64,000 bases of DNA from an uncultured Christensenella sp. (GCA_910584155.1 CAJTYG010000010.1:8221-72220), one strand, 5' to 3'; numbered from the stretch's first letter, positions 34,844 to 47,030 are shown. Program-made: numbers and translations. The notes: generated by a model not told the origin, from the sequence alone.

Positions 34844-36196
34844 ATGGATATTATCATTTCGGGATTAGGTTCGGTCGGCACGACGATAATGCAGCAGCTC
34901 TCAAAAGAGGGGCATAACATAGTCGTTATCGACCTAAACAGCCAAAAGGTCGAGGACGCCCTCAACACCTACGACGTCAAAGGCGTCATAGGCAACTGCG
35001 CAAGCAGCGACGTACTTAAGGAAGCGGGCGTAAGCTCGGCGGAGCTGCTCATTGCGAGCACTTCAGACGACGAGCTTAACATACTCTGCTGCATCATAGC
35101 AAACAAGCTCGGCGTAAAAAAGACGATAGCACGGGCATCGAAGCCCGAGTATCTCGAGCTGTTTGAAAACGAGGGCGATTTGGGACTAAGCCTTATGGTC
35201 AACCCTCATTATGAGGCGGCAATGGAAATAAGCCGTATGCTGCGCTTTCCGTCGGCAATAACCGTAAATCACTTCAGCGGCGGCAAGGTGGAGCTTGTTG
35301 AGTTCAGAGTTGCAAAAAGCTCGCCTCTGGTAGGTATGTGCCTCAAAAACCTCGGCAAATCGTTTAAGGCAAAGGTGCTCATCTGCGCAGTACAGCGTGA
35401 CGGCAAGGCTATAATTCCCTCGGGTGACTTCGTCATAGAGGAAGAGGACAGGCTTTTCCTCACCGCAACCACAAAAAATATATCGCTGTTTTTCAAGCAG
35501 CTCGGATGGAATAAGTCCGCAAAAAACGTCATCATCGTGGGCGGCTCACGCACGGCGTTTTATCTTTGCGAGGAGCTTGAGCGTGTCGGCATAAACGCAA
35601 AGGTCATCGAAAAGAACAAAAAGCGTGCCACCGCCCTGTCTGCGCTGCTAAACAGAACGGAAATTCTTTGCGGCGACGGCACCGATCAGGAGCTGCTGCT
35701 TGACGAGGGACTTGAGCGCATAGACGCATTTGTTGCACTAAGCAGCCTTGACGAGCAAAATATCATAATGAGTATGTTTGCCGCTTCGCACAATGTGCCG
35801 AAGGTCATCACAAAAATAGATCAGCTCGGCTACTACGATATGCTGCAAAAGAGCGGAATTTACAGCGCAGTATCCACCAAAACGTCCACCGCCGATCAGA
35901 TTGTGCGTTTTGTGCGTACGATAGGCAGCAAGGACGAGAGCGGCAGCGTGCAGCGCATATTCCAGATAATAAACGACACGACAGAGGTTTTGGAGTTCCG
36001 TGCGGACAGCTTCAGGCAGTTTGGCGTAGCGATACAGGATCTGAAGTTTAAGAAAAACCTGCTCGTCGCAGGCATTATCCGAAGCGGAGTGCTCATCACC
36101 CCATCGGGACAGGACACTATCGAAAAGGGCGACAGCGTGATCATCGTCACCAAAGAAGATGCGCTTGCAAACCTAAACGACATTTTGGACGACTGA
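34844..36196 (+). CDS. trkA: Trk potassium uptake regulator TrkA
   Basis: 450 aa with two RCK units. Both Rossmann starts are visible, GLGSVGTTIMQQLSKEGHN and VGGSRTAFYLCEELERVGIN, each followed by a TrkA-C domain. It binds NAD(H)/ATP and gates TrkH at the membrane. It is co-transcribed with trkH (1-bp gap). GAGG lies about 8 bases before the ATG. Confidence 0.96.
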   Translation: MDIIISGLGSVGTTIMQQLSKEGHNIVVIDLNSQKVEDALNTYDVKGVIGNCASSDVLKEAGVSSAELLIASTSDDELNILCCIIANKLGVKKTIARASKPEYLELFENEGDLGLSLMVNPHYEAAMEISRMLRFPSAITVNHFSGGKVELVEFRVAKSSPLVGMCLKNLGKSFKAKVLICAVQRDGKAIIPSGDFVIEEEDRLFLTATTKNISLFFKQLGWNKSAKNVIIVGGSRTAFYLCEELERVGINAKVIEKNKKRATALSALLNRTEILCGDGTDQELLLDEGLERIDAFVALSSLDEQNIIMSMFAASHNVPKVITKIDQLGYYDMLQKSGIYSAVSTKTSTADQIVRFVRTIGSKDESGSVQRIFQIINDTTEVLEFRADSFRQFGVAIQDLKFKKNLLVAGIIRSGVLITPSGQDTIEKGDSVIIVTKEDALANLNDILDD

Positions 36197-36197
36197 T

Positions 36198-37670
36198 ATG
36201 AATTACAGACTTGTAGCACTTGTATTTGGCGAAATATCCCTGATAATGGGCGCACTGATGTGTGTCCCTATGTTTATGGCGCTCGGCTACGGCGAAAGCC
36301 ATACGCTTGCAGCATACGGCATAGCCATTGCCATTTGCGTCGTGATAGGCGGCATAGGGCTTGCGCTGCGTCCGCCAAAGGATAAGCGTGATTTCCGCCC
36401 CACAAGCGGCTTTGCGATGTGCGGCGTGATGTGGATAGTCATATCTCTTATAGGTGCGCTGCCCTACTGCATATCGGGCTATATCCCAAACTATATCGAC
36501 GCCCTGTTTGAAACGATATCCGGCTTCACTACAACGGGCGCAAGTATACTTGCTGAGGTTGAGATAATGCCCAAATCGCTGCTATTTTGGCGTTCGCTCA
36601 CGCAGTGGTTGGGCGGAATGGGCGTTCTGGTCTTTGCAATAGCAATACTTCCAAGCAACGACAAGATGTCCACAGCGCTCGCAAGAGCGGAAACTCCGGG
36701 ACCGCAGTTCGGCAAGCTTGTAAGCAAGCTGCGCTTCACCTCACGCATACTTTATGCTATATATATTGTGATGACGCTGCTTTTGGTGGTGATACTTTGC
36801 ATTTGCAAAATGCCCGTATTTGACAGCTTCTGCCACGCATTTTCCACAGCGTCAACAGGCGGCTTTTCAGTGAAAAACGCAAGCATAGGCGCCTACAACT
36901 CGGTGAGCATAGAGGTAGTTATCACAATATTTATGATATTGTTTTCAATAAACTTCAATGTTTATTTTATGATAATAATCGGGCATTTTATAAAGGCTAT
37001 CCGCAATGAAGAGCTCATCTGCATGTTTATTATCTTCTTTGTGGCACTCACCGCAGTGACTATAGATCTTTGCGTGCGCCACACCTATGACAGCGTAGGC
37101 GAAGCGCTCAGATACAGCAGCTTCAATATCGCATCGGTGATGTCCACGACAGGCTTCGGTACCGCAGATTTCACAGGCTGGTCCACCCTATCGCAGGTCA
37201 TTTTGGTGGGCGTAATGTGCATAGGCGGTATGGCAGGCTCCACCGCAGGCGGAATGAAGGTCTCACGCCTTATGATCGTTACAAAATCGTCATTTTTGAG
37301 CCTTAAAAAGAATTTATCACCCCGCTCCGTCTACACGCTGAAGATAGACGGCAAACCGCTTTCGGAAAATACGATATCTTCAGTGCAAACCTTTTTCCTG
37401 CTCTACGTGATAATAATTGTAGTATCCACCCTGCTGATTTCAATAGAAACACATTCTATGAGCGGCAATATGTTTGAAACCAACCTCACCGCCGTCATAT
37501 CCTGCTTCAACAACATAGGCCCCGGTCTCGGCGCAGTAGGTCCCGCAGGCAACTTCGGCGGCTACAGTCTCTTTGCAAAGCTTGTGCTTTGCTGCGATAT
37601 GCTGCTCGGCAGACTTGAAATCCTGCCTATTCTGCTTATGGTCGCCCCGAGGTCGTGGAAAAGAGTTTAA
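36198..37670 (+). CDS. trkH: Trk potassium uptake channel TrkH
   Basis: 490 aa, about ten membrane segments. Four pore loops carry the selectivity-type Gly residues: TISGFTTTGAS, ASTGGFSVKN, STTGFGTADF and FNNIGPGLG. The typical C-terminus LEILPILLM is present. It forms the K+ channel with TrkA. A plus-strand terminator follows. Confidence 0.96.
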   Translation: MNYRLVALVFGEISLIMGALMCVPMFMALGYGESHTLAAYGIAIAICVVIGGIGLALRPPKDKRDFRPTSGFAMCGVMWIVISLIGALPYCISGYIPNYIDALFETISGFTTTGASILAEVEIMPKSLLFWRSLTQWLGGMGVLVFAIAILPSNDKMSTALARAETPGPQFGKLVSKLRFTSRILYAIYIVMTLLLVVILCICKMPVFDSFCHAFSTASTGGFSVKNASIGAYNSVSIEVVITIFMILFSINFNVYFMIIIGHFIKAIRNEELICMFIIFFVALTAVTIDLCVRHTYDSVGEALRYSSFNIASVMSTTGFGTADFTGWSTLSQVILVGVMCIGGMAGSTAGGMKVSRLMIVTKSSFLSLKKNLSPRSVYTLKIDGKPLSENTISSVQTFFLLYVIIIVVSTLLISIETHSMSGNMFETNLTAVISCFNNIGPGLGAVGPAGNFGGYSLFAKLVLCCDMLLGRLEILPILLMVAPRSWKRV

Positions 37671-37691
37671 AAAGTCACAAATATCTAAGCT

Positions 37692-37725
37692 AAAATATGT
37701 CATTGCAAATGGCATATTTTTTTTT
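37692..37725 (+). terminator. Terminator of trkAH
   Basis: 13-bp stem AAAATATGTCATT / AATGGCATATTTT (one wobble) with loop GCA and nine Ts; the tail overlaps the end of the convergent 62-aa gene. Confidence 0.85.
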
Positions 37726-37912
37726 ACAGTTTTTTGCGTTCTTCCACCTTAATAATAAAGTTTTCACCGCTGTAAAACTGCACTTTTAATTTATCATCAC
37801 ACTCAATAAAATCTGCATTGTAAATATCAAGCAAAGCAGTTTTAATGTCAAAAACTATATCCTGCGGTTTGCAGTTGTACTTTGGTTGCTTCTGTGTTTT
37901 TTCTTTTTTCAT
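37724..37912 (-). CDS. Small hypothetical protein, 62 aa
   Basis: A Lys-rich start (MKKEKTQKQPKYNCKPQD) is followed by a region that could form a short beta-sheet fold (KLKVQFYSGENFIIKVEERK). CGGAGA lies 6 bases before the ATG, so it is likely translated. It is divergent from the triple double-XRE operon across a long inverted repeat (37966-38009), which suggests it is their target or partner. No family recognised. Confidence 0.6.
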   Translation of the reverse strand: MKKEKTQKQPKYNCKPQDIVFDIKTALLDIYNADFIECDDKLKVQFYSGENFIIKVEERKKL

Positions 37913-37965
37913 AAAAGATCTCCGAATTTTTTTATTTTATTTGCAAATACTTTACTTAATTATAC

Positions 37966-38009
37966 GGTCTGAATTGTCAAACAACAAGCACATTTTGACA
38001 ATATAGACC
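37966..38009. promoter_or_regulatory. Long inverted repeat between 62-aa gene and double-XRE operon
   Basis: GGTCTGAATTGTCAAA and TTTGACAATATAGACC are complementary at 14 of 16 positions around 12 bases. Minus-strand TTGTTG-17-TATAAT for the 62-aa gene runs through the left arm. It is a likely operator for the XRE proteins. Confidence 0.6.
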
Positions 38010-38047
38010 ATATTTATGTGAGAGAAATGGGGGTATTTTGAAGAATT

Positions 38048-38485
38048 ATGTCGAATTTTGTTTATACGCTTAAAGACCTTATGATTGAACACAATTTAAC
38101 GCAGTCTAAACTTGCAGAAGTATTAGAAATAGATTGTTCAACTATATCAAAATATTTGTGCGGCAATCAATCACCCGACTTTGACATAGTAATAAAAATT
38201 GCAGATTATTTTGACTGCACATTAGACTACTTGTTGGGGCGAACCGATGAAAATAAGCGCAAAGATTTTCACGCTTGTCCGCCATTCGGCACTCGGTTTC
38301 TGTTTTTGTTAGATAAATATAAGTTATCGAGATATAAATTGCAACAGAACACTCACATAGCAAAATCAACTATGTACTATTGGCAAACAGGCAAAAGCAA
38401 GCCCACAATAGACAGTTTGATAGCGCTTGCAAAAGAATTTGGTTGTTCGGTCGATTTTGTTGTAGGCAGAGTTGATTTTGAATAA
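38048..38485 (+). CDS. Double-XRE regulator, copy 1
   Basis: 145 aa made of two helix-turn-helix domains. Residues 1-65 are a normal XRE domain (NLTQSKLAEVLEIDCSTISKY...CTLDYLLGRTDE). Residues 80-145 are a second, diverged one (LQQNTHIAKSTMYYWQTGKSKP...GCSVDFVVGRVDFE). First of three tandem paralogues of equal length; all end in FVxGRVDFE. The ribosome binding site is unclear. Function unknown, probably DNA binding. Confidence 0.85.
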   Translation: MSNFVYTLKDLMIEHNLTQSKLAEVLEIDCSTISKYLCGNQSPDFDIVIKIADYFDCTLDYLLGRTDENKRKDFHACPPFGTRFLFLLDKYKLSRYKLQQNTHIAKSTMYYWQTGKSKPTIDSLIALAKEFGCSVDFVVGRVDFE

Positions 38486-38510
38486 AAACTATTTATATAA
38501 CGGATATAAT

Positions 38511-38948
38511 ATGTCGGATTTTAATGAAGTATTAAAAGATTTATTGCTTGAAAAAGGATATAACCAAACTGATTTTGCAAATCTTTTGAATATTGATTTA
38601 TCAACTGTAAATCGCTATTTATCTGGTAATCAAATGCCCATACTTGAAATTGCAATAAAAATCGCCGATACATTTAATTATTCTATGGACTATTTGTTCG
38701 GAAAAGCAGAAATAAATCAGATTAAATCCTTTCACACTTGCCCGCCATTCAGTCAAAGGTTTAGGTTTTTACTTAAACACTTTCACAAAACTCAAATAAA
38801 TCTCAACGAAGATGCCAAAATTTCAAAATCAGTAATATATTATTGGCTGAGTGGAAAACGTATGCCCTCAATGGATAACATAATTAAACTTTCCAACTAT
38901 TTTGGTTGCTCTATAGATTTTGTCATCGGCAGAGTTGATTTTGAATAA
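38511..38948 (+). CDS. Double-XRE regulator, copy 2
   Basis: 145 aa from the ATG at 38511; the frame reaches 38472 inside copy 1, but that start would add an unconserved 13-residue extension. It has the same two-domain structure: NQTDFANLLNIDLSTVNRYL in the first HTH and AKISKSVIYYWLSGKRMP in the second. The gap from copy 1 is 25 bp. Clearly duplicated from its neighbours yet diverged over most of its length, so the duplication is not recent. Confidence 0.85.
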   Translation: MSDFNEVLKDLLLEKGYNQTDFANLLNIDLSTVNRYLSGNQMPILEIAIKIADTFNYSMDYLFGKAEINQIKSFHTCPPFSQRFRFLLKHFHKTQINLNEDAKISKSVIYYWLSGKRMPSMDNIIKLSNYFGCSIDFVIGRVDFE

Positions 38949-38971
38949 TAAATCAGTTATTTTATAGATAT

Positions 38972-39409
38972 ATGACAAACTTTATTGAAACTCTAAAAGA
39001 CCTAATGATCGAAAAAGATTTATCTCAGGTTGCACTTGCAAAAAAGCTTGATGTAAAACCGCCTACTATCACACGCTATATTAAAGGAAAACAACTGCCT
39101 AATGTGGAAATGGCTGTGAAAATAGCAAATCTTTTCAACTGCACTTTAGATTATCTTTTTGGCATAAAAGACAACAACGACAAAAAGGAATTTCACACGT
39201 ATCCTGCGTTTAACGTGCGTTTTGCGTTTTTATTAGACTACTTCAAAGAGAATATCATCCACATATCACTCAACAGTGACATTGCAAAATCCGCTATGTA
39301 TGATTGGCGGAACGGTGCAAAAATTCCTACAATGGACAGCATAATAAAGCTTGCCGCTTATTTCAAATGCCCTATTGATTTTGTCGTCGGCAGAGTTGAT
39401 TTTGAGTGA
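38972..39409 (+). CDS. Double-XRE regulator, copy 3
   Basis: 145 aa. First HTH: LSQVALAKKLDVKPPTITRY. Second: SLNSDIAKSAMYDWRNGAKI, ending CPIDFVVGRVDFE. It lies 23 bp after copy 2 without an obvious ribosome binding site. A direct repeat and a terminator follow. Confidence 0.85.
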   Translation: MTNFIETLKDLMIEKDLSQVALAKKLDVKPPTITRYIKGKQLPNVEMAVKIANLFNCTLDYLFGIKDNNDKKEFHTYPAFNVRFAFLLDYFKENIIHISLNSDIAKSAMYDWRNGAKIPTMDSIIKLAAYFKCPIDFVVGRVDFE

Positions 39410-39415
39410 CAGTAT

Positions 39416-39458
39416 AAAACTTTATAAGCAAATACAAACCGAAAACTTTATAAGCAAA
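39416..39458 (+). repeat. 17-bp direct repeat
   Basis: AAAACTTTATAAGCAAA occurs at 39416-39432 and exactly again at 39442-39458, just after the third double-XRE gene. The second copy runs into the terminator stem. Meaning unknown. Confidence 0.6.
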
Positions 39459-39482
39459 GCCGCCCTCGTTGAGGACGGCTTT
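39456..39482. terminator. Bidirectional terminator
   Basis: AAAGCCGCCCTC / GAGGACGGCTTT, loop GTT, one mismatch, between convergent double-XRE copy 3 and the ABC exporter genes. Confidence 0.85.
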
Positions 39483-39501
39483 ATTAACCGTATTATCAAA
39501 A

Positions 39502-41415
39502 TCATTCAAGCTCAAAGGCGCCTGTATACAGTTGATAATATTTGCCTCGTTTTGCGATGAGTTCGTCGTGATTGCCACGCTCGATTATTTCGCCGTGTTC
39601 CAACACGCAAATGAGATCGGCATTACGCACAGTAGAGAGGCGGTGAGCAATGACAAACACCGTCCTGCCCTGCATAAGGCTGTCCATGCCCTGCTCGATG
39701 AGCCGCTCGGTGCGAGTGTCGATTGACGACGTAGCCTCGTCCAGAATAAGCACAGGCGGATTTGCGACAGCCGCACGTGCGATAGCAAGCAGCTGTCTTT
39801 GTCCCTGCGACAGGTTTTCGCCGTCGCCTGTTATCATCGTGTCATAGCCGTTTGGCAGGTGGCGTATGAAATAGTCCGCATTTGCAAGCTTTGCTGCGTT
39901 TACGACTTCCTCGTCGGTGGCGTCAAGCTTGCCGAAGCGTATGTTGTCGCTGACAGTGCCCGTAAACATATGCGTATCCTGCAACACCATTGCCATAGAC
40001 TTTCTCAGGTCCGCCTTGTTGATTTTTGTTATGTTGATGTTATCGTATCTTATCTTGCCGTCGTTTATGTCGTAGAAGCGGTTGACAAGGTTGATTATCG
40101 TTGTCTTGCCTGCGCCCGTAGAGCCGACAAGTGCGATTTTCTGTCCCGGCTTTGCGACAAGCGATATGTTTTTGAGCACAGTCTTTTCCGGCACGTATCC
40201 GAATGTGACGTTTTCAAACTCGACCTCGCCCGTCCACTTGACGTAGGTTGTTGTGCCGTCCGCCTTGTGGAAGTGCTTCCACGCCCACATACCCGTGTAT
40301 TCGTTGGTTTCGACAAGATTTCCGTCTTCGTCCTCTGTGGCGTTGACAAGCGTGACGTAGCCCTCGTCCTCCTCGGGCTGCTGGTCGATGAGCTCGAATA
40401 TACGCTCTGCGCCTGCAAGCGCCATAAGCACGCCGTTCAACTGCTGCGCCATTTGCGCAAGCGGGTTGCTGAACTGACGTGAGAACGTCATAAACGATAC
40501 GAGCTTGCCCCAAGACATTCCGCCGAAGCTGTTTAGCGACAGCACCGTGCCGACGATAGCTGTTATTGCATACGTGACGTAGGACAGGTTGCCCATTATA
40601 GGCATAAGCACGTTTGCGTAGGTGTGCGCCTGTCTCGAGGCTTCCTTGAGGTCGCCGTTGAACACGTCAAATTCTTTCTTTTCGGCGTCCTCGTGGCAGA
40701 ACACTTTAACCACCTTAAGTCCGTCGAGGTGCTCTTCGATATAGCCGTTGATAGCACCTATCTGACGCTGCTGCCCTACGAAGTGCTTTCCGCTGCGCCC
40801 TGCGATAAACTTGACGATAAACAGCATTATCACAAGCATCACTACTGATATGAGCGTAAGCAGCGGCGACAGCACAAGCATTGCGATAAACATACCTATG
40901 ATAGTCAGCACGTTGGTGATCATATTAGGCAAGCCGTTTGACAAAAGCTCACGCAGGGTATCCGTATCGTTGGTGTAAAGGCTCATTATGTCGCCGTGCG
41001 TATGCGTATCGAAATATCTGATAGGCAGTTTTTCCATCTTTTCAAACATCTCGTTACGGACATTTTGCAAAACTCTCGTAGTAATGCGCACGATGATATA
41101 GTTGTACACGTAGTGCAGCGATGCGCCTAAGAGATATATCGACGCCATTATCGCCACAATTCCGCCCAAAGCGCCCACGCCGCTAAGCACGCCGAGCGTG
41201 ACCGTTTTGCCTTCGGCAAGAGGCATGATAAAGCTGTCGAGTATTATCGACATCATAAACGTGCCGCCGACGTTGCATACGACGTTTGCGAACATACAGA
41301 TGAGCGCTATGACAAGCAGCCCCTTGTAGTCCTTAAGATAGCCGAGTATGCGTTTAAACGTCTTCATCGGGCTTTTAACTTTTATTCCGCTCATTTTATT
41401 ATTCTGCTTTGGCAC
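39502..41415 (-). CDS. ABC exporter half-transporter, catalytic partner
   Basis: 637 aa: six-helix membrane domain (1-~330) plus ATPase. An extra segment of about 50 residues (LVNATEDEDGNLVETNEYTG) sits between them. Walker A is VGSTGAGKTT, signature LSQGQ, Walker B LILDEATSSID with the catalytic Glu. It starts at a GTG with GGAGGTGA upstream, overlapping the partner gene by 17 bases. With the partner it forms a heterodimeric exporter of the multidrug type. Confidence 0.93.
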   Translation of the reverse strand: MPKQNNKMSGIKVKSPMKTFKRILGYLKDYKGLLVIALICMFANVVCNVGGTFMMSIILDSFIMPLAEGKTVTLGVLSGVGALGGIVAIMASIYLLGASLHYVYNYIIVRITTRVLQNVRNEMFEKMEKLPIRYFDTHTHGDIMSLYTNDTDTLRELLSNGLPNMITNVLTIIGMFIAMLVLSPLLTLISVVMLVIMLFIVKFIAGRSGKHFVGQQRQIGAINGYIEEHLDGLKVVKVFCHEDAEKKEFDVFNGDLKEASRQAHTYANVLMPIMGNLSYVTYAITAIVGTVLSLNSFGGMSWGKLVSFMTFSRQFSNPLAQMAQQLNGVLMALAGAERIFELIDQQPEEDEGYVTLVNATEDEDGNLVETNEYTGMWAWKHFHKADGTTTYVKWTGEVEFENVTFGYVPEKTVLKNISLVAKPGQKIALVGSTGAGKTTIINLVNRFYDINDGKIRYDNINITKINKADLRKSMAMVLQDTHMFTGTVSDNIRFGKLDATDEEVVNAAKLANADYFIRHLPNGYDTMITGDGENLSQGQRQLLAIARAAVANPPVLILDEATSSIDTRTERLIEQGMDSLMQGRTVFVIAHRLSTVRNADLICVLEHGEIIERGNHDELIAKRGKYYQLYTGAFELE

Positions 41416-43303
41416 TGTCGCTCACCTCCCCGTCGTCGGCGTCTGCACTGCCCTTTTGCTGAGACAGATAGACGTCACGGTAGATATCGTTTGTTTTCAA
41501 CAGCTCGTCGTGAGAGCCTATGCCGTTTATCTTGCCGTCGTGCATAACTATTATTCTGTCGGCGTCCTCGACGGAAGCGATACGCTGAGCAATGATGATG
41601 ACCGTCGTATCGCCGAACTCGTTTTTGAGACCTGCCCTTATTGATGCGTCCGTCGCCGTATCCACTGCGCTCGTAGAGTCGTCCAAAATCATAATTTTTG
41701 GATGCTTCAGCAGCGCTCTTGCGATACAAAGCCTCTGCTTCTGTCCGCCCGATACGTTTACGCCGCCCTGTCCGAGGTCGGTTTCATAGCCGTTTGGGAA
41801 GGACATAACAAAGTCGTGCGCCTGCGCCGCCTTTGCTGCGTGATACATTTCCTCGTCGGTCGCATTTGGATTGCCCCACAAAAGATTTTGCTTTATAGTG
41901 CCCGAAAACAGCACGTTCTTTTGCAGCACAACGCCTATTGCCGAACGCAGCGCCTCTATCTTATATTCACGCACGTCCACTCCGCCGACCTTTACGCTGC
42001 CGTCAAGCACGTCGTAAAGTCTGGGAATAAGCTGCACAAGCGTAGTCTTTGCCGAGCCTGTGCCGCCGATTATGCCTATGGTTTCGCCGCTTTTTATATG
42101 CAGGTCGATATTTTCAAGATTGAGCACACTTGCGTCGTTTTTGTATGAAAAATCTACGTTGTCAAAATCGATACTTCCGTCAACGGGCACGATATCCTTT
42201 GCGTTCTCGCCGTCCTCGATGTCGATTTTTTCGTCAAGCACCTCGACGATACGGTCCATAGAAGCACGGGACATAACTATTGTCATAAACACCATTGCCA
42301 CCATCATAAGCGACATAAGTATTTGCATAACGTAGCTTAAAAACGCCGTCAAATCACCAACTTCCATACCTCCCGCAATCAGTTTACCGTTTCCGCTTTC
42401 GATGATATCTCGTCCGCCAAAGAGAATTATGCAAATTATGCAAGCGTACACAAGTATCTGCATAAACGGAAATGCGATGACTATTATCTTTTCCGCACTG
42501 AACTGCAGCTTTTGTACGGTCTCGCTGACCTTTTTAAACTTTTTGATTTCGTTATCCTCTCTGACGTATGCCTTGACCGCTCTTATGCCGATGAGGTTTT
42601 CCTGCGTGGCTTCGTTCATATCGTCGTACTTGTTGAGCATCTTTTCAAAGCGAGGGAATATCACCTTTGTGCCGAGCAGCAAGCCCAAAACGAGCACGGG
42701 CAGCACGACTGCAAATATAATTGACAGCTTCGGGCTTATCGTAATTGACATCACAAGCGACAGTATAAGCATAAACGGCGCACGCACAAGTATGCGAATG
42801 ATCATCATGTATGAGTTTTGCATATTCGTGACGTCCGTCGTGAGTCTTGTCACAAGGTTTGCAGTGTTAAATCTGTCAAGGTTTTTAAAGCTGAAGTTTT
42901 CCACCTTGTAAAACAGCTTCTTTCTCAGATTGCTTGAAAAACCCGTAGAGGCGGTCGCCGCAAGCTTTGCGGACAGTGCACCGCACAGCAATGACAAAAG
43001 CGCCATCACCACCATCATCACTCCGCACACCACGATAAACGAAATGCGGTCGGTCATTGAAAACACGGGCACGCTGAGACTCCCGAATTTTAATACGAAT
43101 TCAAAAACACTGAGCTCTTCGCTCATTCCCACTTTGATAATCTGCGCCATGATAAGCGGGATAAACACCTCAAACAGCACCTCGATTGCGACAAGCACGG
43201 ACGTCCATACGGACGCCGCCTTATACTCGCCTACGCAGGATGCTATCTTTTTCAGCCCGCCTTTGGCACGTGGGGTTTTAAGTTTTTTTTCTTTCATAAT
43301 CAC
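41399..43303 (-). CDS. ABC exporter half-transporter, degenerate ATPase partner
   Basis: 634 aa, six membrane helices then ATPase. Walker A is GGTGSAKTT and signature NVSGGQKQR, but Walker B reads MILDDSTSAVD, with Asp where the catalytic Glu should be. That is typical for the degenerate half of heterodimeric exporters. It is the first gene of the pair, controlled by a TGCGCAA-G-TTGCGCA operator in its leader. Substrate unknown. Confidence 0.93.
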   Translation of the reverse strand: MIMKEKKLKTPRAKGGLKKIASCVGEYKAASVWTSVLVAIEVLFEVFIPLIMAQIIKVGMSEELSVFEFVLKFGSLSVPVFSMTDRISFIVVCGVMMVVMALLSLLCGALSAKLAATASTGFSSNLRKKLFYKVENFSFKNLDRFNTANLVTRLTTDVTNMQNSYMMIIRILVRAPFMLILSLVMSITISPKLSIIFAVVLPVLVLGLLLGTKVIFPRFEKMLNKYDDMNEATQENLIGIRAVKAYVREDNEIKKFKKVSETVQKLQFSAEKIIVIAFPFMQILVYACIICIILFGGRDIIESGNGKLIAGGMEVGDLTAFLSYVMQILMSLMMVAMVFMTIVMSRASMDRIVEVLDEKIDIEDGENAKDIVPVDGSIDFDNVDFSYKNDASVLNLENIDLHIKSGETIGIIGGTGSAKTTLVQLIPRLYDVLDGSVKVGGVDVREYKIEALRSAIGVVLQKNVLFSGTIKQNLLWGNPNATDEEMYHAAKAAQAHDFVMSFPNGYETDLGQGGVNVSGGQKQRLCIARALLKHPKIMILDDSTSAVDTATDASIRAGLKNEFGDTTVIIIAQRIASVEDADRIIVMHDGKINGIGSHDELLKTNDIYRDVYLSQQKGSADADDGEVSDSAKAE

Positions 43304-43309
43304 CTAAAT

Positions 43310-43358
43310 TGCGCAAGTTGCGCACAAGCATAATAATATGCTCTTTATTTCTATACAA
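43310..43358 (-). promoter_or_regulatory. Exporter promoter and TetR-type operator
   Basis: Minus-strand TTGTAT (43358-43353), 17 bp, TATTAT (43335-43330). Perfect palindrome TGCGCAA-G-TTGCGCA (43310-43324) lies between the -10 and the ATG at 43303. It is the probable site of the divergent TetR protein. The rest of 43359-43572 shows no gene. Confidence 0.7.
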
Positions 43359-43572
43359 TTTATAAAATAAAAAGTCAAATAGTTTTTAACATTTGTATAA
43401 TAAATTAAAAACCTTTTAAGCATAATAAAAATGTATATATAACAACACAGCTGTATGTTTTTGCTACTAAACAGTACGCTAAAGTGAGAAAATGGTATCA
43501 ACTTCGTTGACATTTTGCAAATTTTATGTAAAATAAACGTATACCATTTATCATCACCCGACGAGGAGAATT

Positions 43573-44154
43573 ATGTCTGCAAAAGAGGATTTGCGTGTAC
43601 AGCGCACCCGCAAGTTGCTGTCCGACACCCTGCTCGACATGATGGAAAACGAGTCTATTGAGCATATAAGTGTTATGGATCTGTGCAACTGCGCTATGAT
43701 CAACCGTGGCACATTTTATAAGCACTTTGAAGACAAATACAGTCTTCTCAGCTATGCGCTTGAGGAACTTAAGCGTGACCTTTATTCCGACTTTTCCAAG
43801 CGTAAGCCACAAGAGGATACGCCGCAGGACAGCCTGCGATCATTTTTTGCCACTTCGATACAGTTCTTTTTGAGCAATCACAACCGTGTGGCAAACATCG
43901 TCAGGCACAATATGTGCGGCAAGGTGATAACCGCTATGGAGGAATCTATTTCTTCCTCGCTCAACCGTCAGCTGAACGAGTATTCCGACAGGTTTTCCAT
44001 CAAGGTGCCTGTGCCTATACTTGCTCAATTCCTTGCGGGCGGACTTGTATCCACAATGCTTTGGTGCATATCCACCAACAAGACCTACACCTTTGACGAA
44101 TACCTCACCTTTTTGCAGCTTGGCTACACCGACGCCCTGTTTGAAAAAATATAA
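43573..44154 (+). CDS. TetR-family regulator
   Basis: 193 aa. The N-terminal helix-turn-helix (IEHISVMDLCNCAMINRGTF then YKHFEDKYSLL) is the TetR signature. The C-terminal ligand domain resembles the TetR_C family of Firmicutes regulators. GAGGAG lies 6 bases before the ATG. It is divergent from the ABC exporter pair, with a palindromic site in the exporter leader, so it most likely represses drug or metabolite export. Confidence 0.92.
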   Translation: MSAKEDLRVQRTRKLLSDTLLDMMENESIEHISVMDLCNCAMINRGTFYKHFEDKYSLLSYALEELKRDLYSDFSKRKPQEDTPQDSLRSFFATSIQFFLSNHNRVANIVRHNMCGKVITAMEESISSSLNRQLNEYSDRFSIKVPVPILAQFLAGGLVSTMLWCISTNKTYTFDEYLTFLQLGYTDALFEKI

Positions 44155-44242
44155 ATAATTAAATATATAATAAACCATAAATATGCGGCGCCTGCGCAAA
44201 ACGTGCGGGCACTTATTTTTTTGACTTTTTTTGCTTAAAATA

Positions 44243-44299
44243 TTGACATTTAGCAAACTACATAATACACTGTTAGCAGTCAAGCACGAAGAGTGCTAA
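44243..44299 (+). promoter_or_regulatory. clpB promoter and CIRCE element
   Basis: TTGACA (44243-44248), 17 bp, TACACT (44266-44271), followed by CIRCE TTAGCAGTC-N9-GAGTGCTAA (44273-44299). The 9-base spacer AAGCACGAA is identical to that of groESL. clpB is therefore in the HrcA regulon. Confidence 0.93.
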
Positions 44300-44338
44300 A
44301 TAAATATTGACAAAGCTGTCAATAATCGAGGTGAAATT

Positions 44339-46927
<2,589 letters not shown>

Positions 46928-47030
46928 AATTATGGCTACTCTCAAATATTGTGCATATAATGTATTTGAAAACAGCATAATACACATATAAACTGCCTAT
47001 TTTGAAATACGGCAAACAGAGGCGACAATT

